Positions 35,838 through 44,927 of a stretch of DNA of 64,000 nt are shown piece after piece. The first letter of the stretch is position 1. Each line of letters opens with the position of its first letter. The notes under the pieces were generated by a model. The model was not told the origin of the DNA and ran no database searches. It was given only the letters and a program-made list of their open reading frames with translations. The position numbers and the translations under genes are program-made. This DNA comes from Paracoccaceae bacterium (GTDB lineage Bacteria; Pseudomonadota; Alphaproteobacteria; Rhodobacterales; Rhodobacteraceae), in assembly GCA_016124615.1 (NCBI GenBank), contig WGNF01000007.1, positions 310,001-374,000 on the forward strand. The letters are read 5' to 3'.

Positions 35838-38408
35838 CTAAGCGTTTGTTTTAAGGTTACTCTTTCGGCTCGAAGCGCATTCTGCGAGTGCGAGGTGTGC
35901 CGCAGCCAGACGCGCAACCGGGACGCGAAATGGCGAACAAGACACATAATCGAAGCCGGCCTTGCGACAAAATGCGATTGATTCGGGGTTGCCGCCATGC
36001 TCGCCGCAGATCGACAGTGTCAGATCGGCCCGAGTCGCCCGGCCACGTTCCGCGCCGATCAGCAAAAGCTCTCCAACCCCATCGACATCAAGGATGTGAA
36101 AGGGGTCTTCGGGAAACACGCCTTGCTGGACATAGGTGTTCATGAAACGCCCGGCATCGTCGCGCGAGAGGCCATAGGTCATCTGGGTCAGGTCGTTGGT
36201 GCCGAAGGACAGGAACGCCGCGTGTTGCGCGATCTCGCCGGCCAACAGCGCCGCGCGCGGCGTTTCCACCATCACCCCCAGCCGGTAATCGAAATCCGCC
36301 CCCATCCGGGTGCGCACCTGCGCCGCCACCGCATCAACGCGGGCCTTGACCAGTTCGACCTCGCGCTTGGCCGAAACCAGCGGGATCATGATCTCGGGCA
36401 CCACCGTGGCGCCCTTGCGGCCAACCTCCACCGTCGCCTCGAAGATGGCGCGGGCCTGCATTTCGTAAATTTCGGGCAGCGTGATGCCCAGCCGAACGCC
36501 GCGCATCCCCAGCATCGGGTTGAACTCCGACAACGCCTCGACCCGCCGCGTCACCTCGGAAAGCGGCTTGTCCAGCGCCTCGGCCAGTTCGCGCATGCCG
36601 TCGCGCGAATGCGGCAGAAATTCATGCAGCGGCGGATCGAACAGCCGGATGCAGACCGGATTGCCCGCCATGATCTCGAACAGCTTGACGAAATCGGCGC
36701 GCTGCATCGGCAGCAGCCGGTCCAGCGCTGCGGCGCGGTCCTTCGCGGTGTCGGCAAAGATCATCTCGCGCATCACGGTCAGGCGGTCGTCGTCGAAGAA
36801 CATGTGTTCGGTCCGGCACAGGCCGATCCCCTCGGCCTCGAACATCCGTGCGGTGGCGGCATCGCCGGGGGTGTCGGCGTTGGCGCGGATGCCGATGTCG
36901 CGCACCGCGTCGGCCCAGTGCAGCAGCGTGCGGAAGGTATCGTCCAGTGCGGGCTCCAGCATTTCGGCCTCGCCCGCCAGCGCCTCGCCGCGGGTGCCAT
37001 CGACGGTGATCACGTCGCCCTCGTGGAACATCCGCCCGTCGGCCGCCTTCAGCGTCTTGTCGCGCGCATTCACGCTCAGATCCGAGGCGCCCACCACGCA
37101 GGGCAGCCCCAGCCCGCGCGCGATCACCGCGGCATGGCTGGTGACACCGCCGCGTTCCGTCAGCACGGCGGCAGAGGCGTGCATGCCGCGGATATCCTCG
37201 GGCGCGGTTTCGCGGCGCACCAGAATGCAGGGTTCGCCGCGCGCGGCGCTGGCCTGCGCCGCGGCAGAGGAGAACACGATCCGCCCCTGTGCGCCGCCGG
37301 GGCTGGCGGCGATGCCCTTGGCAAACCGGTCGCGCGGCGCGCGCGGATCGACCTGCCGGTGCAAAAGTTCCGACAGCGCGCGCGGCTCGACGCGCAGCAG
37401 CGCCTCTTCGGGGGTGATCACGTCATCCTCGGCCAGCGCCACCGCGATGCGCACCCCGGCGCGCGACGATCGCGCGACCTTGACCGCATCCAGAACGTGC
37501 AAGGCCCCGGATTCGATGGTGAATTCGATCTGCATCTCTTCACGCAGCCGGGCCCTTGCACTGGCGCCAAATCGCAGAAGGTCGGCGAAAATCTCCGGCG
37601 CCTCCTCCTCCAGCGAGGGGCCGCGGGGGTCGCGCGTCAGGTAAAGCGCGCCGCGGCCCGACAGCGCATCACGGCCCTGGCTCTGGCCAAGGTAGCGCCC
37701 GGTCACCTGCGCCTGCCCGGTCACCGGATCGACGAACTGGATGACGCCCGACCCGCTGACGCCGGGGCCCATGCCCAGCGCCATTTCCTGCACCACCAGC
37801 CCCAGCCCGGCCTCGGGCGGCGCGCCCTTGACCTGACGCAGGATGCGGGCCGATGTTCCCTCCCACGCACGGGCCATGCTGCGCAGTACTTCGGTCAGCT
37901 GGCGCATCGGATCCTGCGGGAAGGGTTCGTCCATCTCCTGCTCATAGGCGCGTAGCGCGTCGCGCAGCGCCTCGGGCGAGGCGGTGGCGCCCACGAAAAT
38001 CTCGGCATCCAGACGGGCGACATGGGTCGCGTAGGTCTGCACGAAGCGCAGGTAAAGCGCGGTCGCCGCCGCCTCGCCCTGCGTCGCGATCAGCGCGGCA
38101 TGAACGCGGTCGTTCAGCCCGATGTTCAGGATCGTGCCCGGCCCGCCCCATTCCGGCTCTTCCGGCGAGGGCCGGACAGAGACCAGCGGCAACGCCCCGA
38201 AATGCGCAAGGATCGCCGTGCTGTCAGGCAGTTGCCCGGCCGCGATGGCGCGCACCGCCTGCGCCGACAGCGCCACCGTGCGCGGCACCGGCATGTCAAG
38301 CCGCACCAGCCGTTGCAGGCACTTGGCGCGCCAGCCATGCACCGAGCGGGTGATCGGCGCGGTCGCCGTAACCTCGGCGAAATCGGTAACGAGCGGTTGT
38401 TTCTGCAC
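35838..38408 (-). CDS. ppdK: Pyruvate, phosphate dikinase-like protein
   Basis: 856 residues. The phospho-histidine domain is canonical (LTERGGVTSHAAVIARGLGL), as is the C-terminal PEP/pyruvate barrel (RTEHMFF, FGTNDLTQMTYG, SICGEHGG with the catalytic Cys). The N-terminal ATP-grasp region is divergent: the usual GGKGA is replaced by GWRAK-type sequence and the SVRSGA block reads SVRPSPEEPEWGGPG. PPDK interconverts pyruvate, ATP and Pi with PEP, AMP and PPi. Given the divergent nucleotide end, normal ATP use is likely but not certain. It lacks visible operon partners. Confidence 0.9.
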   Translation of the reverse strand: MQKQPLVTDFAEVTATAPITRSVHGWRAKCLQRLVRLDMPVPRTVALSAQAVRAIAAGQLPDSTAILAHFGALPLVSVRPSPEEPEWGGPGTILNIGLNDRVHAALIATQGEAAATALYLRFVQTYATHVARLDAEIFVGATASPEALRDALRAYEQEMDEPFPQDPMRQLTEVLRSMARAWEGTSARILRQVKGAPPEAGLGLVVQEMALGMGPGVSGSGVIQFVDPVTGQAQVTGRYLGQSQGRDALSGRGALYLTRDPRGPSLEEEAPEIFADLLRFGASARARLREEMQIEFTIESGALHVLDAVKVARSSRAGVRIAVALAEDDVITPEEALLRVEPRALSELLHRQVDPRAPRDRFAKGIAASPGGAQGRIVFSSAAAQASAARGEPCILVRRETAPEDIRGMHASAAVLTERGGVTSHAAVIARGLGLPCVVGASDLSVNARDKTLKAADGRMFHEGDVITVDGTRGEALAGEAEMLEPALDDTFRTLLHWADAVRDIGIRANADTPGDAATARMFEAEGIGLCRTEHMFFDDDRLTVMREMIFADTAKDRAAALDRLLPMQRADFVKLFEIMAGNPVCIRLFDPPLHEFLPHSRDGMRELAEALDKPLSEVTRRVEALSEFNPMLGMRGVRLGITLPEIYEMQARAIFEATVEVGRKGATVVPEIMIPLVSAKREVELVKARVDAVAAQVRTRMGADFDYRLGVMVETPRAALLAGEIAQHAAFLSFGTNDLTQMTYGLSRDDAGRFMNTYVQQGVFPEDPFHILDVDGVGELLLIGAERGRATRADLTLSICGEHGGNPESIAFCRKAGFDYVSCSPFRVPVARLAAAHLALAECASSRKSNLKTNA

Positions 38409-38470
38409 TGCGGCGCCTTTCGGGTTCGCGGGCAGGATACTCGGGCTGCGGCGCGGCGCAAGCGGAGAGG

Positions 38471-38527
38471 CCGGGTGCGCTGCCCCCGGACCCCCGCGAT
38501 ATTTGTGCCAGTAAGAAAGGAGCTGGG
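38471..38527 (-). repeat. Rhodobacteraceae-type intergenic sequence element
   Basis: The string CCCCCGGACCCCCGCGATAT followed by TTGTGCCAGTAAGAAAGG resembles a short intergenic element I remember as recurring at gene ends in many Rhodobacteraceae genomes (C-rich block, then GATATTT and a purine-rich tail). Only one copy is seen here, between glyS and ppdK, so its repeat nature rests on memory rather than this window. Confidence 0.35.
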
Positions 38528-38531
38528 AGAG

Positions 38532-40796
38532 TCAGCCTTCCAGCCTGGTCAGGTCGGCGACCTTCAGGCAGATGGTGCGGATGCGGCTGAGCAGGTTCAA
38601 CCGGTTGCGCCGGATCACCGGGTTGTCGCTGTTCACCTGCACGGCGGTGAAAAAGGCGTCGATGGGGGCGCGCAAGGCGGCCATCGCGGCCATCGCGGCG
38701 GGGAAATCCTCTGATGCCATCGCCGGGGCAAGGGTGGCCTCGGCCGCGTCGAGGACGGCGAACAGGGCGGTTTCGCTGGCATCCGCGGCGAATTTCGGAT
38801 CGGCGCCAAAGCTGTATTCGACGCCATCCTTGGCTTCCGCCTGCGTCAGGATGTTGTTGGCGCGCTTGAAGCCTTGCAGCAGGTTGGTGCCGTCCTCGGT
38901 GTTCAGGAACGCCGCGAGGGCTTCCGCGCGCTTCACCAGCAGGGTGAGGTCGTCATTGCCCGGCATGGCGAGACAGGCATCGATGACGTCGTGGCGGATG
39001 CCTTGATCGCGCAGGTGGACTTTCAGGCGGTCGTGGAGGAAGGCGAGGAGGTCGGTTGGCGCGACTACAAGCCAAGCATCAAGATCATCCATCTGACGCT
39101 GAAGCGATCGAAGCTCTTCACGAAGTTTGGGAAGCAGCTGCTCAGCTTGCTGACGAGTTCCAGTCAAGAAAGTCCCAACCCAGTTGGGGTCGCTTAGGTC
39201 ACACTCCAGTCGCTCAATCTCGCTTTCGAGAGTGTATATCGGCCCCATGATGGAGTTTCGCCACAGCTGCAGACCGAGGCCCCGCACAATCAAGTCAGTC
39301 AGACTAATTCTATCCCCATTCCCCAGCACCAACCGGATCACCCCCAGTGCCGCTCGCCGCAGCGCAAACGGGTCTTTGCTCCCCGTCGGCTTTTCGTCAA
39401 TCGCCCAGAACCCGGTCAGCGTGTCGATCTTGTCGGCCAGCGCCACGGCCACGCTCACCGGTTTGGTCGGCACATCGTCGGACGGCCCCAACGGCTGGTA
39501 ATGCGCCTTGCAGGCATTCGCCACGGCTTCGGGCAGCCCGGCGGCGCGGGCGTAGTAGCCGCCCATCGTGCCCTGCAGTTCGGGGAATTCGCCCACCATC
39601 GCCGATTGCAGGTCGGCCTTGGCCACCCGCGCCGCCTCGGCGGCGAGATCCGGCGCGGCGCCGACCAAGGGCGCGATTTCACGCGCCAGCGCCTCGATGC
39701 GGGCGATGCGGTCGGCCTGGCTGCCGAGCTTGTTGTGGAAGGTGACGTTGGCGAGGCCCGCGGCCATCCCCTCCATCCCCACCGATTTCACGGTGCGCAG
39801 GTCGTTTTCCCAGAAGAACCGCGCATCCGACAGGCGGGCAGACAGCACCTTCTGGTTGCCCGCGAGGATGGTCGCGCCGTGGTCGGCGGTTTCGCGGTTG
39901 GCGACGGTGATGAACTTTTCAATGCGCCCGGTCCTGGGGTTGCGGACCGAGAAGAACTTCTGGTGTTCCTTCATCGAGGTTTGCAGCACCTCGGGCGGCA
40001 GGCCAAGGAACGCCTCGCCGATCGCGCCCATCAGGACCACCGGCCATTCGACCAGCCCCGCGACCTCGGCCAGCAGGCCCTTGTCGTCGACCACCTCGCC
40101 GCCCTGGGCAAAGGCCATCGTGGTGGCGTCGTGCCAGATCGCGGCCTCGCGTTCGGCAGGGTCGAGGATGACCTTCGCCGCCTTCAGCTTGGCCACATAA
40201 TCGTCAAAGGAACTGACCGGGAAGGCGGCGGGCGCCATGAAACGGTGGCCGCGCGTGGTGTTGCCGGCCGCGATGCCATCCAGCGTCAGCGGCACCACGG
40301 TGGCGCCGTGATCGTCGGTCATTACACACAGGATCGAGTGCAAGGGCCGCACCCAGCGCAACGTGCCCGCGCCCCAGCGCATCGATTTGGGCCAGGGGAA
40401 GGCGCGGATGGTGCGGTCCAGCACCTCGGCCACAATCTCGGGCGCGGCGCGGCCGGGGCGGGTGATGACGGCAAAGAGGGTCGCGCCCTTCTTGTCGTCG
40501 CGCTGTTCCAGCTGATCGCGGGTCAGGCCGGTGGACCGCAGGAACCCCTCGATCGCCGCCGCCGGGGCGTCGGCCTTGGGGCCCTTGCGCTCTTCCTTCA
40601 GCGTCGGGCTTTGCGCGCTCAGCCCCTCCAGCGCCAGCGTCAGGCGGCGCGGGGTCGAGAAGGCGGCGGCGTGGGCGTAGGTCAGACCAGCCTCCACCAG
40701 CCCGTCGGTGACAAGCTTCTTCAGGTCTTCACGGGCGCGCGCCTGCATGCGGGCCGGGATTTCCTCGGAGAAGAGTTCGATGAGCAGGTCAGGCAT
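38532..40796 (-). CDS. glyS: Glycine--tRNA ligase beta subunit
   Basis: 754 residues from MPDLLIELFSEEIPARMQ. Standard beta-subunit blocks are present (FSTPRRLTLALEGL, GHRFMAP, FHNKLGSQADRI, GEFPELQGTMGGYYA, and the C-terminal anticodon-binding part with LLAFLHDRLKVHLRDQGIRHD). Between ALGVIRLVLGNG and LLAFLHDRL there is an extra segment of about 85-90 residues (roughly 489-579) of clearly lower GC and coiled-coil character. The alpha2beta2 enzyme charges tRNA-Gly. The longer start at 40868 is not conserved. Confidence 0.95.
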   Translation of the reverse strand: MPDLLIELFSEEIPARMQARAREDLKKLVTDGLVEAGLTYAHAAAFSTPRRLTLALEGLSAQSPTLKEERKGPKADAPAAAIEGFLRSTGLTRDQLEQRDDKKGATLFAVITRPGRAAPEIVAEVLDRTIRAFPWPKSMRWGAGTLRWVRPLHSILCVMTDDHGATVVPLTLDGIAAGNTTRGHRFMAPAAFPVSSFDDYVAKLKAAKVILDPAEREAAIWHDATTMAFAQGGEVVDDKGLLAEVAGLVEWPVVLMGAIGEAFLGLPPEVLQTSMKEHQKFFSVRNPRTGRIEKFITVANRETADHGATILAGNQKVLSARLSDARFFWENDLRTVKSVGMEGMAAGLANVTFHNKLGSQADRIARIEALAREIAPLVGAAPDLAAEAARVAKADLQSAMVGEFPELQGTMGGYYARAAGLPEAVANACKAHYQPLGPSDDVPTKPVSVAVALADKIDTLTGFWAIDEKPTGSKDPFALRRAALGVIRLVLGNGDRISLTDLIVRGLGLQLWRNSIMGPIYTLESEIERLECDLSDPNWVGTFLTGTRQQAEQLLPKLREELRSLQRQMDDLDAWLVVAPTDLLAFLHDRLKVHLRDQGIRHDVIDACLAMPGNDDLTLLVKRAEALAAFLNTEDGTNLLQGFKRANNILTQAEAKDGVEYSFGADPKFAADASETALFAVLDAAEATLAPAMASEDFPAAMAAMAALRAPIDAFFTAVQVNSDNPVIRRNRLNLLSRIRTICLKVADLTRLEG
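39061..39330 (-). other. Low-GC in-frame insertion within glyS
   Basis: By my count this segment has about 54 percent G+C (145 of 270), while adjoining 60-base lines have about 62-67 percent. It encodes SIMGPIYTLESEIERLECDL and a long charged helix (LLPKLREELRSLQRQMDDLD), with codons such as ATA, AGA and TTG-type choices unusual for the neighbourhood. The reading frame is kept on both sides. Confidence 0.7.
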
Positions 40797-40800
40797 GGGA

Positions 40801-41292
40801 TCACTCTTCGATGGAGGTATCGACGGGAACGGCGGGGTCAAGCTGCTGCCAAGCATAGGCGTGCCCATCGGGGAAAACCGCGATCACGCGGTCAACGTCA
40901 GGTGCAACGCCCTTCTGCGCCAGGAACGCCTTGGCCGCGCCGGATTGCAGCGCAAGGCTGATCTTCTTGGCATCGAAGCACGAAAACCAGCCGGGGCCCA
41001 GCAGCGGCTCGGCCTTGACGTAGGGCGCATAGCGGGCGGTCAGTTCGGAAAGCGGGGTTGCCACGGTGAAACAGGCGCGGAACCGGATCGGCGAGGAAGT
41101 TGCGTCGATGGCGTGGAAATCGTCGGCCTGCACCTTCACCGGCGCCCCGCCCGCCACCGGAACCAGCGTCATCGCCAGATCGGGGCCCAGCGAAACCGGG
41201 CTGTAATACGCGTATTCCTGCGCATACCAAATCCCCACACCCATCACGGCGGCACACAGCACGATGCTGCCAGCGACGATCTTGCCGTTCAT
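40801..41292 (-). CDS. Conserved hypothetical protein with N-terminal membrane anchor (DUF6446-like, tentative)
   Basis: 163 residues: one N-terminal hydrophobic helix (IVAGSIVLCAAVMGVGIWYA, about 5-24), then a periplasmic domain with two cysteines (RFRACFTVATPL and GWFSCFDAKK) that could pair, and PDGHAYAWQQLDP near the end. In Rhodobacteraceae a protein of this kind is found between glyQ and glyS; I associate it with DUF6446, from memory only. Function is unknown. It ends four bases before the glyS start and is probably co-transcribed with it. Confidence 0.75.
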   Translation of the reverse strand: MNGKIVAGSIVLCAAVMGVGIWYAQEYAYYSPVSLGPDLAMTLVPVAGGAPVKVQADDFHAIDATSSPIRFRACFTVATPLSELTARYAPYVKAEPLLGPGWFSCFDAKKISLALQSGAAKAFLAQKGVAPDVDRVIAVFPDGHAYAWQQLDPAVPVDTSIEE

Positions 41293-41372
41293 GGCCGCGC
41301 CCTTTCGGCATGGGTGGCCTGATCCGGACGGGCCTGCAATACTGCGGTGAAGGAAAGGGGCGCGGGGAACGG

Positions 41373-42005
41373 ATGGATACGGTGTTTCTGGTCAAGGTTC
41401 TGGGCGCGCTTTTCGCGATCATGAACCCCTTCGTGAACCTGCCGGTCTTCCTTGGCCTGACCGAGGGGATGGACACGCAGACGCAACGCCGCAACGCGAT
41501 GCGCGTGGTCGTCTACAGCGCCGTCATGTGTGCGGTCGCGGCCGTTGCCGGGCAGCGCATCCTTGGCTTTTTCGGCGTCAGCATCGACGATTTCCGCGTG
41601 GCGGGCGGGCTGGTGGTCGGCATGATCGCCTTCGGCCTGCTCAACGGCACCAACAGCAGCGCCCATCACGGTACGCCCGAAGAGCAGCGCGAACAGGCCG
41701 GGCTGCCGCAAGTCGCCTTCTATCCGATGACCTTCCCGATGCTGGTCGGCCCCGGCACGATCACCACGCTGGTGGTCTTTCTCGGTCAGGCGCAGGGCAC
41801 GGGCCAGCACCTCGCCTTTGCCGTCGCGCTGGCGGCGGTTCTGGCGACGCTGGGCATCGTGTTCTGGTTCGGCGCGACGCTGGGCCACTACCTGTCGGCG
41901 ACGCTGCGGGTAATCATGGGTCGGCTGATGGGCATGATCCTGCTGGCCATCGCCGTCGGCATGGTCGCCACGGGCCTGAAGGCACTGCTGCCCGGCCTGG
42001 GCTGA
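41373..42005 (+). CDS. MarC family integral membrane protein
   Basis: 210 residues with six predicted helices and the family blocks FAIMNPFVNLPVFLGLT, VYSAVMCAVAAVAGQRILGFFG and PMTFPMLVGPGTITT. MarC proteins are inner-membrane proteins of unknown function; the old link to multiple antibiotic resistance has not held up. The gene is reversed relative to the flanking glyS and glyQ genes and sits exactly between them, 80 bases from one and 11 from the other, splitting the usual glyQ-glyS transcript. Confidence 0.88.
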   Translation: MDTVFLVKVLGALFAIMNPFVNLPVFLGLTEGMDTQTQRRNAMRVVVYSAVMCAVAAVAGQRILGFFGVSIDDFRVAGGLVVGMIAFGLLNGTNSSAHHGTPEEQREQAGLPQVAFYPMTFPMLVGPGTITTLVVFLGQAQGTGQHLAFAVALAAVLATLGIVFWFGATLGHYLSATLRVIMGRLMGMILLAIAVGMVATGLKALLPGLG

Positions 42006-42016
42006 ACGGAAGCCGG

Positions 42017-42946
42017 TCACGCCGCCTGCCCCCCGCCCGCCTCGGTGGTGACGAACGCATCGGCGCAACGCTTCGCCAGCGCGCGGACACGGCCGATGTA
42101 GGCCTGCCGTTCGGTGACGGAAATCACCCCGCGCGCATCGAGCAGGTTGAACAGGTGGCTGGCCTTGATGCACTGGTCATAGGCCGGATGCGCCATGACG
42201 ATGTGCCGCCCGGCCTTGTCGGGCTGCGACGCGGTCAGGATGCGGTCGCATTCCGCCTCGGCATCCTCGAAATGCTTCAACAGCATCGCGGTATCGGCCT
42301 GATCGAAGTTCCAGCGCGAATATTCCTGCTCGGTCTGGCGGAAGATGTCGCCATAGCTCAGCGGGATCGGGCTGTCGGGGTCGTTGAACGGCATGTCCAT
42401 CACATGGCCCACGCCCAGCACATACATCGCCAGCCGTTCGAGGCCGTAGGTCAACTCGCCCGAAACCGGGTGGCAGTCATGGCCGCCGACCTGTTGGAAA
42501 TAGGTGAACTGGCTCACCTCCATCCCGTCGCACCAGACTTCCCAGCCCAGACCCCAGGCGCCGAGGGTGGGGCTTTCCCAGTCATCCTCGACAAAGCGGA
42601 TGTCGTGCAGCGCAGTGTCGATGCCGATCGCGTTCAGCGAGCCGAGGTAGAGGTCTTGCAGATCGGGCGGCGAGGGTTTGATCAGCACCTGATACTGATA
42701 GTAGTGCTGCAACCGGTTCGGGTTCTCGCCATAACGCCCGTCGGTCGGGCGGCGCGAGGGCTGCACATAGGCCGCCGCCCAGGGACGGGTGCCCAAAGAG
42801 CGCAGCGTGGTGGCCGGGTGAAAGGTGCCAGCGCCCACTTCCATGTCGTAGGGTTGCAGCACGGCACAGCCCTTGGCCGCCCAGTAGGCCTGAAGCCGCA
42901 GGATGATTTCCTGAAAACTGCGCGGGGTTCCTTGCGTCGCGGCCAT
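42017..42946 (-). CDS. glyQ: Glycine--tRNA ligase alpha subunit
   Basis: 309 residues starting [19 protein letters not shown], with the class II catalytic core: [40 protein letters not shown], and [20 protein letters not shown]. It forms glycyl-adenylate in the alpha2beta2 synthetase. The ATG at 42946 has a GAGAGGTGG ribosome site; upstream in-frame residues to 43144 are not conserved. Convergent with marC. Confidence 0.97.
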   Translation of the reverse strand: MAATQGTPRSFQEIILRLQAYWAAKGCAVLQPYDMEVGAGTFHPATTLRSLGTRPWAAAYVQPSRRPTDGRYGENPNRLQHYYQYQVLIKPSPPDLQDLYLGSLNAIGIDTALHDIRFVEDDWESPTLGAWGLGWEVWCDGMEVSQFTYFQQVGGHDCHPVSGELTYGLERLAMYVLGVGHVMDMPFNDPDSPIPLSYGDIFRQTEQEYSRWNFDQADTAMLLKHFEDAEAECDRILTASQPDKAGRHIVMAHPAYDQCIKASHLFNLLDARGVISVTERQAYIGRVRALAKRCADAFVTTEAGGGQAA

Positions 42947-43027
42947 CGTCCACCTCTCGGAAAGCGCGTTCTCCATAGGCAACGGGGGCGGCAGGGTCAA
43001 TTGCGGCAGGCACCGCGCCGTGGAATA

Positions 43028-43056
43028 TTGACGTGCATCCGGGTGCCTGTCTGCTA
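43028..43056 (+). promoter_or_regulatory. Candidate promoter of the pseudoprotease gene
   Basis: TTGACG (43028-43033), 17 bases, then CTGCTA (43051-43056), about 54 bases before the ATG at 43110. The -35 is nearly consensus and the -10 is weak. Confidence 0.4.
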
Positions 43057-43109
43057 GGGTTTGCTGGCTGCATTTGTAGTGTGACGAAACGGCAAGGGAA
43101 AACAGAGGC

Positions 43110-44885
43110 ATGCGGACGGCGTTCATTCTTTTTGTGGTATTCATACTGAGCAGCGTGGCGGGACCGTCGGCACAGGCACAGACCCAGGGGCAAGCCTGGG
43201 TGCAAGTGGTGGCCCAACCCGACCTGCAACAGGCCGAGGCGAGCGTGCGCGGCTATGCGCAAAGCTTCCAGAACGTGGCGGGCTTCGCGCTGCCGTCGGG
43301 CTGGTATGCCGTTGTTCTTGGACCCTATTCGCCCGATGAGGCGCGCGCCACCTTGCTGAGCCTGCGCGCCCAGGGCGCGATCCCGGCCGACAGCTATCTT
43401 GCCGACGGCCACGACTTTCGCGCGCAATTCTGGCCCGTGGGCGCCTCGGCAGAGCCGGTGGCACCGGTCGACACGGCCCCCGTCCTGACCACCCCGATTC
43501 CCGCCGCCCCCGTCACCACCGCAGCGGCCGAACCGCTGCCCGGCGCCGGCCTGCCCGATGAAACCCCCACCGAGGCGCGGGCGGCCGAGGCCGCCCTGAC
43601 GATGGACGACCGACAGGAATTGCAGCGCGCACTGGCCTGGGACGGCTTTTACAACAGCATCATCGACGGTGATTTCGGCCCCGGCACCCGGGGCGCGATG
43701 GCGGCCTGGCAAAAGGCGCAGGGCGCCGACCCGACCGGCATCCTGACCACCGCGCAGCGCAAGACGATCCTTGACGGCTACCACGGCGATCAGGCGGCGC
43801 TTGGCCTGCAAACCGTGGCCGATGCCGATGCGGGCATTACCATCGACCTGCCGATGGCGATGGTGGGCTTCACCAGCTACGCGCCGCCCTTTGCGCGCTA
43901 CGACGAAAAGGCCGGCAGCGGCGTGCAGGTGCTGTTGCTCAGCGAGCCCGGCAATTCCGCTACGCTCTCGGGCCTTTATGACCTGCTGCAAAGCCTCGCG
44001 ATCGTTCCGCCCACCGGCGCGCGCACGATGAACGAGCGTTCGTTCGACATCACCGGAACCGACGACACGCGGCATACCTACGCCCATGCCGATGTCGTGG
44101 GCGCGACGGTGAAGGGCTATCTGATCACCTACAAGCCCCAGATGGACGCACAGATGGCGCGGGTGCTGGCGGCGATGAAGGCCAGCTTCCACTCGAACGG
44201 AACGCAGGCGCTGGACGCGACGATGGTGCCGCTGTCGGCGGCGCAGAAGCAGGGCATGGTGGCGGGCCTCACCATCCGCAAGCCGGTGATGGCGCGGTCG
44301 GGCTTCTTCATCGACGCGGGTGGCGACGTGCTGACCACCACCGAGGTGCTGAACGACTGTTCGCGCATCAGCTTTGGCGACGATCACACCGCAACGCTGG
44401 CCTATCGCGATGATGCCCTGGGCATCGCGCTGCTGAAGCCGCAGGATGCGCTGTCGCCGATGGCCTACGCCCATGTTGCCACCACTGCACCGCAGCCGCA
44501 CTCGCCGGTGGCGGTCGCGGGCTTTTCCTACGCCGGGGCGCTGATGTCGGCGACGCTGACGCTGGGCAGCTTCGACGACGACAAGGGGCTGAACGGCGAG
44601 GCCGACCTGCGCCGCCTGACGATGTCGGCGCTGCCGGGCGATGCCGGCGGGCCGGTGCTGGATGCGGGCGGCGCGCTGGTGGGGATGCTGCTGCCACGCG
44701 CCACCGATCCGGGCAAGGTGCTGCCCGCCTCGGTCGCCTTCGCGGCTGGTGCGACGCCAATCGCCGCCGCCGTCGCGGGTCAGGGCGCAATCCTTGCCGC
44801 CGCCGATCCGCAACCGGCGCTGGCCCCGGAAGACCTTGCGTCGCTGGGCGCGAAGATGACGGTGCTGGTGTCCTGCTGGAAGTAA
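43110..44885 (+). CDS. Secreted SPOR-like/PG-binding protein with trypsin-like domain lacking catalytic residues
   Basis: 591 residues with a signal peptide ending AQA (about 23). A SPOR-like repeat (about 28-108, [20 protein letters not shown]), a Pro/Ala linker, a PG_binding_1 domain (about 165-222, [20 protein letters not shown]) and a long middle region precede a chymotrypsin-fold domain (about 385-575). The Ser of GDSGGP is Ala (GDAGGP, A512), and the expected His position reads TTTEVLNDC, so His is also missing; an Asp ([10 protein letters not shown]) remains. It is therefore probably a non-proteolytic wall-bound protein. It is divergent from glyQ. Confidence 0.85.
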   Translation: MRTAFILFVVFILSSVAGPSAQAQTQGQAWVQVVAQPDLQQAEASVRGYAQSFQNVAGFALPSGWYAVVLGPYSPDEARATLLSLRAQGAIPADSYLADGHDFRAQFWPVGASAEPVAPVDTAPVLTTPIPAAPVTTAAAEPLPGAGLPDETPTEARAAEAALTMDDRQELQRALAWDGFYNSIIDGDFGPGTRGAMAAWQKAQGADPTGILTTAQRKTILDGYHGDQAALGLQTVADADAGITIDLPMAMVGFTSYAPPFARYDEKAGSGVQVLLLSEPGNSATLSGLYDLLQSLAIVPPTGARTMNERSFDITGTDDTRHTYAHADVVGATVKGYLITYKPQMDAQMARVLAAMKASFHSNGTQALDATMVPLSAAQKQGMVAGLTIRKPVMARSGFFIDAGGDVLTTTEVLNDCSRISFGDDHTATLAYRDDALGIALLKPQDALSPMAYAHVATTAPQPHSPVAVAGFSYAGALMSATLTLGSFDDDKGLNGEADLRRLTMSALPGDAGGPVLDAGGALVGMLLPRATDPGKVLPASVAFAAGATPIAAAVAGQGAILAAADPQPALAPEDLASLGAKMTVLVSCWK

Positions 44886-44897
44886 CCCATCAGGCGT

Positions 44898-44919
44898 GGC
44901 GCGCCCGGTCGGGCGCGCC
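44898..44919. terminator. Bidirectional hairpin between convergent genes
   Basis: A perfect GGCGCGCCC-GGTC-GGGCGCGCC hairpin (nine-base arms) lies 12 bases after the pseudoprotease stop and eight before the folE2 stop. There is no long T run on either strand, but the position supports a shared terminator. Confidence 0.6.
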
Positions 44920-44927
44920 TGTTACCG

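Noticed and set aside
35997..37955. Plus-strand open frame of 652 codons opposite the PPDK-like gene
   Set aside because: Antisense shadow frame without domain features.
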